Below, one piece after another: positions 17,672 through 25,981 of a stretch of 64,000 nt of DNA; position 1 is the stretch's first letter; every line of letters begins with the position of its first letter. Origin of the DNA: Autumnicola sp041679265 (GTDB taxonomy: Bacteria > Bacteroidota > Bacteroidia > Flavobacteriales > Flavobacteriaceae); assembly GCF_041679265.1 (NCBI RefSeq), contig NZ_JBGFSM010000003.1:1-64000 (forward strand). Reading direction: 5' to 3'. Under the pieces are notes generated by a model. That model did not search any database, had not been told where the DNA came from, and saw only the letters and a program-made list of their open reading frames with translations. The translations under genes were made by a program, and so were the position numbers.

Positions 17672-19708
17672 TTATTTAACCTGTTCGCGAGAATTGCCGG
17701 TAATGGTATTTTTATCTACTGAAGATACCTCTTCATTAGTTAACCTGGATTTAAATTCATTAATAATACCTCCTTTAAGTAACACCCTTATCTGGCGATC
17801 ACTCATAGAATGTTTTACTTCAAATTCCACAGGCTCACTTCCTTTTGCTGCTTTTTGAACCCGTACCTTAATATTATTTCTCTGCTCTACATCCTGTCTT
17901 AAATTCTTAAAGCTTACCACATCTCCCTGCTCGATTTTGCCATAGTCTTCCAGATTGATAAATTCCAGAGGAAGTATCCCAAAATTTACCAGATTTTGCC
18001 ATGCAATGCGCGCATAACTATTAGCAATTACAGCCACCTGTCCAAGGTATTTGGGAGCAAGGGCAGCGTGTTCCCGGCTGGAACCCTGGGCATAATTATC
18101 CCTGGCTACCACTATATGTCCTCCAAAATCTTCCTTGGCTTTTTGTGCTCTTTCGTAAAAAGTTTTGTCTATTACAGAGTAAGAGAATTTACTAATCTCA
18201 GGCAGGTTACTTCTAAAAGGCAATACTTCAGCTCCTGCTCTCAGGATCTCATCTGTAGAAATATTATCTTCCATCTTTAATAACACCGGTACATCTGCAC
18301 TGTCTGCTAAGGGTTGAATTTCAGGAAGAGACTTAATATTAGGACCTTTTTTTAGTTCTACTTCATCTCCATTTTCTGCAGGTTCCACAAGCATATCTGT
18401 ATTGATAATTTCCATTTCCGGCTGCTCATATTTTGGATAAGTCATATTATACAACTTCTCCATATCGCGCGGATCGGTTATTTTACCGGTTAATGCTGAA
18501 GCTGCTGCTGTTTCAGGGCTACACAAATGTACCTGGTCATCTTCTGTTCCGGACCTGCTGGGGAAGTTTCTTGGCATGGTACGCAAGCTAATGGTCCCTG
18601 ATGCAGGTGCCTGTCCCATTCCTATACACCCCATACAGCCCGATTGGTGAAATCTAGCCCCCGCGGTAATAAGATTGGCAAAGGCTTTATTTTCTATCAT
18701 ATTCTGAATAATCTGCCGTGAGGTGGGATTCACATCAAAAGAAACATCATTATTTACAGATTTGCCTTTTACAATGGCTCCAGCCATCCAAAAATCCCTA
18801 AGACCGGGATTGGCAGAGGATCCAATTACCACCTGGCTTATGGTTTTACCCGCCACTTCACTAACCGGCACCACATTTCCCGGGCTGGTAGGCAGGGCTA
18901 TTAAAGGAACCAGGTCATCCAATATAATTTCATCATGCAAATCGTATTCGCAACCTTCATCTGGCAATAATTCCCTCCAGTCCTCTTCCCTGTGCTGGGA
19001 TTTCAGGAACCTTTTGGTTTCCTGGTCGCTGGGAAATACTGTGGTGGTGGCTCCAAGTTCCGCTCCCATATTGGCAATTACATGGCGGTCCATGGCATTT
19101 AGATGTTTTAATCCTTCACCATAATATTCAATTACTTTTCCCACTCCACCTTTTACATCATATCTTCGCAACATTTCCAGTATTACATCCTTAGCACTCA
19201 CCCAGTCGGGTAACTTTCCCGTGAGTTTTACTCCCATTACCTGGGGCATTTTAACAAAATAAGGCTGGCCGGCAATAGCGGCTGCAACATCCAGCCCTCC
19301 TGTACCTATCGCTAGCATTCCAAGGGATCCTGCTGCCGGAGTGTGACTGTCTGATCCCACCATGGTTTTTCCAGGCTTCCCAAATCGCTCCATATGTACC
19401 GGATGGCTAACCCCATTTCCTGGCCGGCTAAACCAAATGCCAAATTTTTGTGCTGCGCTTAACAGGAACAGGTGGTCATCAGCATTTTTAAAATCTGTTT
19501 GCAACAGGTTGTGATCTACATACTGTACGGCAACTTCGGTTTTCGCCTTTTTAAGCCCCATTGCTTCAAGTTCAAGTTGTACCAGTGTTCCGGTTGCATC
19601 CTGGAGCAAAGCCTGGTCAATTTTTATCCCTATTTCTTTTCCAGGAGTCATCTCTCCTTCAAGCAGGTGTTCTTTAATCAGTTTTTGTGTTACGTTTAAT
19701 TGTGACAT
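17672..19708 (-). CDS. Aconitate hydratase, Aquifex-type
   Basis: Interconverts citrate and isocitrate in the TCA cycle. From ATG 19708 it is 678 residues (MSQLNVTQKLIKEHLLEG), shorter than AcnA/AcnB and like the putative aconitase group often called Aquifex-type. Visible motifs are GSDSHTPAAGSLGMLAIGTGGLDVA, the cluster-binding HQSGCMGCIGMGQ, and ARDNYAQGSSREHAALAPKYLG in the C-terminal swivel domain. At the place where aconitases normally have the first cluster Cys (GSCTN) this protein has GSSANPG. A TTG at 19729 would extend it by seven residues but lies upstream of the likely promoter-proximal start. Confidence 0.85.
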   Translation of the reverse strand: MSQLNVTQKLIKEHLLEGEMTPGKEIGIKIDQALLQDATGTLVQLELEAMGLKKAKTEVAVQYVDHNLLQTDFKNADDHLFLLSAAQKFGIWFSRPGNGVSHPVHMERFGKPGKTMVGSDSHTPAAGSLGMLAIGTGGLDVAAAIAGQPYFVKMPQVMGVKLTGKLPDWVSAKDVILEMLRRYDVKGGVGKVIEYYGEGLKHLNAMDRHVIANMGAELGATTTVFPSDQETKRFLKSQHREEDWRELLPDEGCEYDLHDEIILDDLVPLIALPTSPGNVVPVSEVAGKTISQVVIGSSANPGLRDFWMAGAIVKGKSVNNDVSFDVNPTSRQIIQNMIENKAFANLITAGARFHQSGCMGCIGMGQAPASGTISLRTMPRNFPSRSGTEDDQVHLCSPETAAASALTGKITDPRDMEKLYNMTYPKYEQPEMEIINTDMLVEPAENGDEVELKKGPNIKSLPEIQPLADSADVPVLLKMEDNISTDEILRAGAEVLPFRSNLPEISKFSYSVIDKTFYERAQKAKEDFGGHIVVARDNYAQGSSREHAALAPKYLGQVAVIANSYARIAWQNLVNFGILPLEFINLEDYGKIEQGDVVSFKNLRQDVEQRNNIKVRVQKAAKGSEPVEFEVKHSMSDRQIRVLLKGGIINEFKSRLTNEEVSSVDKNTITGNSREQVK

Positions 19709-19745
19709 AGTTGGAGATTTTAGCTTCAAATTATCAAAATAGATT

Positions 19746-19753
19746 CAAACCTA
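19746..19753 (-). promoter_or_regulatory. Candidate -7 box (TAGGTTTG) for aconitase
   Basis: The minus-strand TAGGTTTG fits TAnnTTTG and lies 38 bases before the ATG at 19708. No good -33 box is seen. Confidence 0.35.
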
Positions 19754-19840
19754 TAGGCCATTTAACAATATCTTATAGCATTTGCTTCCCTGTTTTCCTT
19801 ATTTTCAATCCTATTCCAAAAAATCGCAAATAAGAAATAA

Positions 19841-20455
19841 ATGGATATAATTTTAAAACGCGCCATTGTTGGCGGGGTGGTATCTACTGTTGTAATGGGA
19901 ACCGGAACTTTTATACTGGGGGAATTATCTGGATACAAAGCCATGGAACTGCTCTCGTCTTCACTCTCAGGGATTAATATGCTGTGCAACACAGTAATTC
20001 TTGGCTCTTCCACCATTCTTGCGTTAATGCTTACATTGCTAAGCATTAGCCGTGCAGCAGATTCCAGCCTTACTCAAAAGCATTACCAGGATGTGCTAAG
20101 GCTGGCAAAGTATGATACCGCACTCATTATAACTGCGATTATAACCTTTTTAATGCTCAATCTGCCTATAGTGGAAAGCCATGAAGTGCCGGAAAACTGG
20201 TATGTTACCATTTACTACATCAGCCTTGGGATGGCGGCTATACTTGGCGGTGGTTTAATAGCGATAGTCACTATGTTATATGGTACTATAGCCAATATCA
20301 TCCTGATTGTTGGCCTTGGCGTTAAAGATCATCCACTTGTGAATTCTGAAGATAATGATGAAGCCAGGGAAGAAGCGCAAAAGCAACAAAAGGAAAAACA
20401 ACAAAAGGAAGAATCAAGAAATAATCAGCCAAAAGAAGAAAAGCAAACCACTTAA
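19841..20455 (+). CDS. Membrane protein with charged C-terminal tail
   Basis: A 204-residue protein with four likely membrane helices (about 5-27, 35-58, 84-108 and 128-158) followed by a 45-residue hydrophilic tail made of Lys, Gln and Glu (KQQKEKQQKEESRNN). No domain is recognised. It is divergent from aconitase and convergent with the metallo-beta-lactamase-fold gene. Confidence 0.6.
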   Translation: MDIILKRAIVGGVVSTVVMGTGTFILGELSGYKAMELLSSSLSGINMLCNTVILGSSTILALMLTLLSISRAADSSLTQKHYQDVLRLAKYDTALIITAIITFLMLNLPIVESHEVPENWYVTIYYISLGMAAILGGGLIAIVTMLYGTIANIILIVGLGVKDHPLVNSEDNDEAREEAQKQQKEKQQKEESRNNQPKEEKQTT

Positions 20456-20555
20456 AAAGGCCATTTGAAAATATCCCTGTTTTAGTTATCTCTCTTCCCG
20501 ACCCCTGTTTAACAGGATGTTGAAGGAGCCAGCTGATACTTTAAAATGGCCTTTT
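20455..20555. repeat. Long-loop inverted repeat between convergent genes
   Basis: Perfect 12-bp arms (AAAAGGCCATTT at 20455-20466 and AAATGGCCTTTT at 20544-20555) enclose 77 bases. A second perfect inverted repeat CCTGTT-T-AACAGG lies inside at 20507-20519. It may act as a terminator or fold as a structured RNA. Confidence 0.55.
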
Positions 20556-20577
20556 CCAGAATATTATATTAGAATAA

Positions 20578-21294
20578 TTAGCTTCTGCTAAGGTTATTGA
20601 GGATATCAATTTGATGCCCTTCTTCAAGATTAAATCCTGGTTTGCCTTTTCTGGGGAAGAAATATGTGAACGGATCTTCAAAAGCGCTCCAGCTTTCAGC
20701 TAATCCATAATCATTATTTTTATTCTCATTTTCAGGACGGCTGAAGGTGTTGAGATCGGAATCATAGTTAGATCCCACCGCATCTTCGCCGGGGAAAAGC
20801 ATACCATCGTTGATCTCAGAATATATCAACACAGATTCTCCTCCATTGCCCGGTAGATCAATTACTTTAAGCGCAAAATCCTTTAGAACCGTTTCTTTGG
20901 CGGTAATATCTTTGGTTTTAAAGTTGTCTTTAAAGTTATTTCTGGGATGTGCAAAAACCGGAGCTCCGCCGGCATCTTTAGAAATTGTTGCAAGATCTGC
21001 ATAGGCAGAATCCATAATATGATCACAGGTAATTAAAATTCCTTTAATTCTGTACCCATCTTCCACCAGTTTTTTAACAGCATTTTTAGTAGATTCTTCC
21101 ACCACATCAATAAGGATCATGTCCTGGCGGTTTATGTGTCTTATGGCATATCCCTGGTTAAAAACGCCATCTTTTTCTTCTCCTTTTATTATAAATGTAT
21201 CGGGAATAAGTTTCAGGAATTTCCCCGTTTCTCCCTGCTTAATAAATTCAGCCGACTGGCTGTGCAATACCTCCATCTTATCTACAGTCTTCAT
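20578..21294 (-). CDS. Metallo-beta-lactamase-fold protein lacking metal ligands
   Basis: A 238-residue protein with the overall MBL pattern: DMILIDVVEES early, ILITCDHIMDSAYADL where the HxHxDH motif should be, GGAPVFAHPR, VIDLPGNGGES instead of PGHTPGS, and a GMLFPGEDAVGS strand near the GD motif. Of the HxHxDH ligands only one His is kept, so it is unlikely to bind two zinc ions. It may be a binding or regulatory relative. It follows the PPTase gene on the same strand after 93 bases, so a link to the PKS cluster is possible but not shown. Confidence 0.6.
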   Translation of the reverse strand: MKTVDKMEVLHSQSAEFIKQGETGKFLKLIPDTFIIKGEEKDGVFNQGYAIRHINRQDMILIDVVEESTKNAVKKLVEDGYRIKGILITCDHIMDSAYADLATISKDAGGAPVFAHPRNNFKDNFKTKDITAKETVLKDFALKVIDLPGNGGESVLIYSEINDGMLFPGEDAVGSNYDSDLNTFSRPENENKNNDYGLAESWSAFEDPFTYFFPRKGKPGFNLEEGHQIDILNNLSRS

Positions 21295-21387
21295 ATATAT
21301 CTTGATTTTAAATTAGTTTCTTCAAGATACAAATTCAACAACTTCTTCTCAAAGGTTTTTTAGAAGGGTTTAACTGCCTTTTAGCAG

Positions 21388-21960
21388 TTAATTAACGGCA
21401 TATGCAAATGCTGAAAATCTTCCGTGATGGGAGAGCGAGAAAGCGTGCCGTTTATGCTTTCCACAATAGAGCAGCTGCGGAATGCCATTAGGATGTTTTA
21501 AAATTTCAACATCTTCTGATTGGAGCCTGTGAAGCCTGGAGAAAGAGGATATTAGCGCTTTTTTTAGAGCCGTTTTTTCGCTGAAAATTTTAAATTTTAT
21601 CTCTTCGGAAGGTGAAGCTGTGGCAAGACAGTGAATAAATCCTTCTGAAAGTTTAGCATCTGTAGAATATTTAAAATTCTGAATATAAACAGTTCCAGAT
21701 ATTCTAAAATCCATAGAAACCTTGCAACTGCACTTAAACTCTTTAGGATTGAATTTCCTAGATAGGTTAAACCTGCGCTGGTGCGCTTTGTAGACAGCCT
21801 CCTTCATGGTCCAAAACAGCCAGAATTGCTCTTCCGGGAACTTTGAAGTTCTTATTACATATCGCTCCGCTTCAGTTAAAACTTTCTCCTGCAATCCGGG
21901 TCTCATAAAATTGCTTTCCCTAGCGGCAAGCTCTAAATCAACAATATCGTTCCCTATCAC
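21388..21960 (-). CDS. 4'-Phosphopantetheinyl transferase
   Basis: A 190-residue Sfp/AcpS-superfamily enzyme that transfers phosphopantetheine from CoA to a carrier protein serine. The first signature MIGNDIVDLELA at the N-terminus and the second, FWTMKEAVYKAHQ, near residues 49-62 are both present. The start codon overlaps the stop of the ACP gene by four bases, so this enzyme is probably dedicated to that ACP. It is the last gene clearly tied to the type III PKS cluster. Confidence 0.85.
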   Translation of the reverse strand: MIGNDIVDLELAARESNFMRPGLQEKVLTEAERYVIRTSKFPEEQFWLFWTMKEAVYKAHQRRFNLSRKFNPKEFKCSCKVSMDFRISGTVYIQNFKYSTDAKLSEGFIHCLATASPSEEIKFKIFSEKTALKKALISSFSRLHRLQSEDVEILKHPNGIPQLLYCGKHKRHAFSLSHHGRFSAFAYAVN

Positions 21961-22211
21961 TTCTCCTCCAGTTTTGCCTGGATGATCCTTTTTGCATCAC
22001 CTACAGTCAACATGCCTTCCATAGAATCATTATCAATTTCAATATCAAATTCATCTTCCACATCCAAAATCACATCTACCAGGTTGGCGGAATTTATTTT
22101 TAGATCATTCAGAAAATCTGTTTGTTTATTAAAATTTTCCAAACCTTCCTGGCGTTGTACGTATGGAGTCACAATTTTTTTTATCCGCTCTGTTATTTCA
22201 AGATCTGTCAT
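21957..22211 (-). CDS. Acyl carrier protein of the PKS cluster
   Basis: An 84-residue acidic ACP. The helix-II segment VILDVEDEFDIEIDNDSM aligns with the usual VELVMALEEEFDIEIPDE, which places Ser41 at the phosphopantetheine site. The motif is KINSAN instead of the common DSL. The C-terminal helix TVGDAKRIIQAKLEE is normal. It overlaps the PPTase gene by four bases and lies 49 bases after the ketosynthase gene. It most likely carries acyl chains for this cluster, distinct from the housekeeping ACP. Confidence 0.82.
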   Translation of the reverse strand: MTDLEITERIKKIVTPYVQRQEGLENFNKQTDFLNDLKINSANLVDVILDVEDEFDIEIDNDSMEGMLTVGDAKRIIQAKLEEK

Positions 22212-22260
22212 TCTGTAAATAATAAAAAATTTAAGTTTAGTGTATAAGGTCTAAAAAGCT

Positions 22261-23529
22261 TCAATATTTTTTAAAGATAACCACGGCATTTACATCTCCA
22301 AAACCAAAGCTGGCTTTGGCTAATATCCTGGAAGAACATTCCAGCGTTTGCTGCAGGATTTTTTCCGAAGGTATTATTCCGGTTATGTGGGGATGGGGAT
22401 CTTCGCAATTAATATTTCCAAAAATAAAGTCTTTGTATAACTGCAAAACCCCGGCCACGCATTCTATACTGCCTGAAGCACTTAAACAATGCCCGGCCAT
22501 GCCTTTAAGAGAATTAATAAAAGGAAACTCCTTTTTTTTAAGTTGCAAGGCTTCCTTCCAGTTTCTTACTTCTGCCACATCTCCGCCGGTAGCGGTTAAA
22601 TGCCCGTTTATCGCATCAATTTCTCCGGGTTTTATTCCTGCGTTTTTTAAAGCTCCTTTTATACAACGTTGGACAGCTTCATTGTTGGCTGCTGTCATAC
22701 TACCTCCACCGCGCTGGCCGCCACTATTCACTTCCCCGCCTAAAACTTCAGCATAAATTGTGGCTCCTCTTTGTACGGCAGATTCCAAGTCTTCAAGAAG
22801 CAAAGCTCCTGCCCCACTGCCGGGAACAAAACCTGCCGCTGTGGTACTCATGGGACGGGAAGCTTTTTCAGGATTCTCATTATACTTTCCCGGGAGGATT
22901 CGCATAGCATCAAAGCCTCCCCAAACATAAGGCCCGTCATCTCCGCAACTTCCAACCAACATTCTTTTTGCTTTTCCCAACCGGATGCGTTCATAACCCA
23001 TTAGTAAAGCCTCAGTGCCTGTAATACAGGCAGAAGAATTTGTAGTAACCTGATTGCCGCATCCTAAAATCCCTCCCAAATAGGCACTTATCCCGCTGGC
23101 CATGGTCTGGATAACGCTGGTACTGCCTAATCTTCTGGTTTTGCCTTCATCAATTAGGTGAATGGCTTCCCGAAATTTATCTACTCCCAGGATTCCGGTT
23201 CCAAAGATAATCCCCGAATTCCAGTCTGGGCTTTCTTCCGCAGAAGTTGCCAATCCGGCATCTTTCCAGGCATCTGTACCCGCTATTACCCCGTAAACAA
23301 TTCCGCTGCTGTTAAGGCCCCGCATTTGCAAAGGAGTAAAATATTCTTTTATCTTTTCTTCTGAAATTTGTGGCCTGCCCCCTATCTGGCAGCTAAAATT
23401 AAGTTTATGTAACTCCTCGTGGTAGGTTATCCCGCTTTTACCTGTTTTGACAGCCCATTCAAAATCCTTAATTCCAACTCCATTGGGAGCAGCCACGCCA
23501 AGGCCGGTAATTACCACACGTTTCTTCAT
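22261..23529 (-). CDS. Beta-ketoacyl-ACP synthase (KAS II-like)
   Basis: A 422-residue condensing enzyme. It begins MKKRVVITGLGVAAPNGVG as in FabF. The active-site Cys168 lies in NSSACITGTEALL and the two His are His310 (INGHLTATGGD) and His347 (KGMAGHCLSASGS), with the conserved Lys342. Compared with FabF the Asn-Ala-His-Gly-Thr motif is NGHLTAT, so it belongs to a diverged branch. It is expected to extend acyl-ACP with malonyl-ACP. It sits between the dehydratase and ACP genes and is preceded by a short overlapping frame. Confidence 0.85.
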   Translation of the reverse strand: MKKRVVITGLGVAAPNGVGIKDFEWAVKTGKSGITYHEELHKLNFSCQIGGRPQISEEKIKEYFTPLQMRGLNSSGIVYGVIAGTDAWKDAGLATSAEESPDWNSGIIFGTGILGVDKFREAIHLIDEGKTRRLGSTSVIQTMASGISAYLGGILGCGNQVTTNSSACITGTEALLMGYERIRLGKAKRMLVGSCGDDGPYVWGGFDAMRILPGKYNENPEKASRPMSTTAAGFVPGSGAGALLLEDLESAVQRGATIYAEVLGGEVNSGGQRGGGSMTAANNEAVQRCIKGALKNAGIKPGEIDAINGHLTATGGDVAEVRNWKEALQLKKKEFPFINSLKGMAGHCLSASGSIECVAGVLQLYKDFIFGNINCEDPHPHITGIIPSEKILQQTLECSSRILAKASFGFGDVNAVVIFKKY

Positions 23530-23612
23530 TTTGTAGGTTTGCAGTTTGTTTTTGTAGGTTTTTTATGGATATGCTGTATGGTATTTGTTTTTGGAGGCAA
23601 TTTTAACTCCAT
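23526..23612 (-). CDS. Possible 28-residue ORF coupled to the ketosynthase
   Basis: A 28-codon minus-strand frame from ATG 23612 (MELKLPPKTNTIQHIHKKPT...). Its TGA overlaps the ATG of the ketosynthase as ATGA, the same four-base overlap used by other gene pairs of this cluster. It is Lys/Thr/Pro-rich and of unknown function. Its DNA contains the direct repeat ACCTACAAAA twice. It may be a translational coupling leader or chance. Confidence 0.3.
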   Translation of the reverse strand: MELKLPPKTNTIQHIHKKPTKTNCKPTK

Positions 23613-23673
23613 TTTTCTTTTTCTTACCGGCCGTTACCCATTATCATTTTGAATTTCTAACCTCTACTTTTAT

Positions 23674-24129
23674 CTAACTTCTTTCCATTCCCTTCATCAT
23701 TCCCGCCAGGATTCCTTTACAAATTAGATTCCCTTCAGCATCAAACATTTCCACCCGGCATTTCAGCTTTTGGAATCTAAAATAGATCTTTTCTGATTTT
23801 ACGGTGACCTGCTCCCCCGGAAACACCGGCTTAAGGAATTCCACTTCCGAAGAAGTCATTGCCACACCTGGTGTTGTATCCTGAGGTTTATCCTGGCTTA
23901 GTAAAAAAATTCCCAGGCATACCAGACCAATTTGTGCCATACATTCAGTTAAAATTACCCCGGGCGTAATGGGATTGTCTTTAAAGTGTCCTTTATAAAA
24001 GAAAGCATCAGCAGGGAAAGAGTAGCTGCCGGAAACACTATTTTCATCAATAGTATGAATATGATCTACAAATAAAAAAGGATCTGTATAGGGTAGTTGG
24101 GAAAGTAGCGTATTAGCATTCACAGGCAT
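23674..24129 (-). CDS. 3-Hydroxyacyl-ACP dehydratase, FabZ-like
   Basis: A 151-residue hot-dog-fold protein. LPYTDPFLFVDHI is the typical FabZ opening, and GHFKDNPITPGVILTECMAQ holds the catalytic His48 and Glu62. Its length matches FabZ. It should dehydrate 3-hydroxyacyl-ACP in the chain built for the type III PKS. It lies seven bases after the enoyl reductase gene in the same operon. Some such hot-dog proteins act as thioesterases, but the His/Glu pair favours dehydration. Confidence 0.8.
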   Translation of the reverse strand: MPVNANTLLSQLPYTDPFLFVDHIHTIDENSVSGSYSFPADAFFYKGHFKDNPITPGVILTECMAQIGLVCLGIFLLSQDKPQDTTPGVAMTSSEVEFLKPVFPGEQVTVKSEKIYFRFQKLKCRVEMFDAEGNLICKGILAGMMKGMERS

Positions 24130-24136
24130 TCAGGTT

Positions 24137-24931
24137 TTACATTAAATGTTCGCCACCATTAACAGGAATAATAGTGCCGGTTATCCAGCTGGCTTCATCC
24201 TTGCTTAAGAGGTAAACCGCATTTGCCACATCTTTGGGTACGGTAAGCCTTTTAAAAGGATTATGTTTTAGGGCGTGAGTGTGCAGGGTTTCATTGTCTG
24301 GGATCATTTGGAAAGACCTGGTAACGGTAATCCCTGCCTGGATGCAATTTGCTCTTATCCCATGCGGCGCAAATTCCAGCGCAATATTTCTGGTTAAGGC
24401 TTCCAGGGTAACTTTTGCGGCTGAGACGGCGGCATAATTCTTCCAGGCTTTCTTATTGCCTTCACTTGTAAAAGAAATAATACGGGCATCTTTGGCAAAA
24501 AGGCCTGCCTTAAAAATATCCTGAGTCCAGTCGTAAAGGCTTAAGGCCATGGCATCTATGGTAAGCTGAAAATCTATATTTTCCAGCTGCTCTTCTTTCC
24601 CTATCATTGGCTTAAGGTTTCCTTTGGCAATGCTATGTAACAACGTCCTTATTTTTCCTTCTTTTCCAACAATTTCAGTTATCTGGTCTACCAGGTTCGC
24701 CCTTTTTTCCTTCTGAATGGCATCTACATTAAAACTTTCAAATTCTACTCCCGTCTCTCTTATTTCATCAAAAGACTCTTCAATATTGGGAATTTCAGAC
24801 CTGCGGTCCCTGTGCACGATAATAATATTCATGCCATGTTTTGCCAGTTTACAGGCACTGGCATAACCAAGGCCGCTACTTCCCCCAAGGATTAGCGCCC
24901 AGTAATTTTTGTCTTTAAATTCTTCTACCAT
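24137..24931 (-). CDS. Enoyl-ACP reductase-like SDR (Tyr-x6-Lys)
   Basis: A 264-residue SDR with the nucleotide motif LGGSSGLGYASA near residues 15-26. The active-site pair is Tyr166 and Lys173 in NYAAVSAAK. This Tyr-x6-Lys spacing is that of enoyl-ACP reductases such as FabI and FabL rather than the Tyr-x3-Lys of ketoreductases. The end GTIIPVNGGEHLM is standard. It overlaps the PKS gene by seven bases and precedes the dehydratase gene. It probably saturates the acyl chain made on the cluster ACP. Confidence 0.75.
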   Translation of the reverse strand: MVEEFKDKNYWALILGGSSGLGYASACKLAKHGMNIIIVHRDRRSEIPNIEESFDEIRETGVEFESFNVDAIQKEKRANLVDQITEIVGKEGKIRTLLHSIAKGNLKPMIGKEEQLENIDFQLTIDAMALSLYDWTQDIFKAGLFAKDARIISFTSEGNKKAWKNYAAVSAAKVTLEALTRNIALEFAPHGIRANCIQAGITVTRSFQMIPDNETLHTHALKHNPFKRLTVPKDVANAVYLLSKDEASWITGTIIPVNGGEHLM

Positions 24932-25977
24932 TGCAATAAAATTCTTTGCGCTGAAAATCCGGGGCCAAAACTCAGCATTATTCCCTGTTCCCCTTCAGGA
25001 ATATCTTTTTCTAAAAACCGCTGCAAAACATAAAGCACGGTGGCACTGCTCATATTCCCGTACAGGCGAAGCACCTCCCGGGTATCATCTATATTCTTCC
25101 CTAAGTTACCAAAAAGATCAGACACTGTTTGCACAATTTTTTTCCCACCCGGATGGAAAATAAGATGGTTCACCTTTTCTATGCTGCTGTTGTTTTTTTT
25201 CAGAAAAGGGAAAATAATATCTTCAAAGCGGTTTGAAATGGTTTCGGGGACTGCAGGATCCAGGATCATTTGAAGCCCTGCATTGGTAAGCCCAAAGCCC
25301 ATGAGGTGTGTGGCATCATAAAAATGGTACATTTCTTCAGCCAGTATTTCGGGCCCTTTAGCATTTTCTTCCGAAGAAAGCAAAACACAGGCTGCCCCGT
25401 CTCCAAAAATAGCCGCGCTAACCATATTAGCCATACTAAAATCTTCCAGCTGGAAGGTGGCGGTAGGACTTTCTACAGCAATTACGGCAGCTCTTTTTCC
25501 TGGGTTCGATTTCAGGAAATTATTGGCATAGATCATTCCGGAAATTCCTGCGGCGCAACCCATTTCTGTTACCGGTAACCTGGTAATATCCTGCTTTAGC
25601 TGAAGTTCATTAATAAGATAAGCGTCCAGGGAAGGGATCATAATTCCCGTACAGCTTACGGTAATGATATAATCCAGTGATTGCGGTTGCCATGAGGCCG
25701 CATCTAAAGCATTTTTTAATACTTTCCTGCCCAGTTTTTTAACTTCCCGGGCATAAATATCATTCTTTTCTTCAAAAGAAGTAGAAGTGAAAACTTCTTC
25801 CGGGGACATGATAGAGTATCTTTTATCTACCCCGGCTCCTTCAAAAATTTTTACAATCTTCCGGCGAAATCTTTCCTCCTGCCCTTCCAGCCAGCCTTCT
25901 ACCATAGGAATAACTTCTGTTGTTTTCCTGGAATATTTTGGAAGTTCCTTTACTGCTTTTATAACTTTTACGCTCAT
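24925..25977 (-). CDS. Type III polyketide synthase
   Basis: A 350-residue chalcone/stilbene-synthase-superfamily enzyme. The catalytic triad is complete: Cys141 (VTEMGCAAGISG), His275 (HLIFHPGGKK) and Asn308 (RLYGNMSSATV). The LSFGPGFSAQ loop is near the C-terminus. Such enzymes condense a starter acyl unit with several malonyl-CoA to give alkylresorcinols, alkylpyrones or related phenolic products. In this window it sits directly after a methyltransferase and a flavoprotein and before fatty-acid-type genes, so a long-chain acyl starter is likely. The product is not known from sequence. Confidence 0.92.
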   Translation of the reverse strand: MSVKVIKAVKELPKYSRKTTEVIPMVEGWLEGQEERFRRKIVKIFEGAGVDKRYSIMSPEEVFTSTSFEEKNDIYAREVKKLGRKVLKNALDAASWQPQSLDYIITVSCTGIMIPSLDAYLINELQLKQDITRLPVTEMGCAAGISGMIYANNFLKSNPGKRAAVIAVESPTATFQLEDFSMANMVSAAIFGDGAACVLLSSEENAKGPEILAEEMYHFYDATHLMGFGLTNAGLQMILDPAVPETISNRFEDIIFPFLKKNNSSIEKVNHLIFHPGGKKIVQTVSDLFGNLGKNIDDTREVLRLYGNMSSATVLYVLQRFLEKDIPEGEQGIMLSFGPGFSAQRILLQW

Positions 25978-25981
25978 AAAT

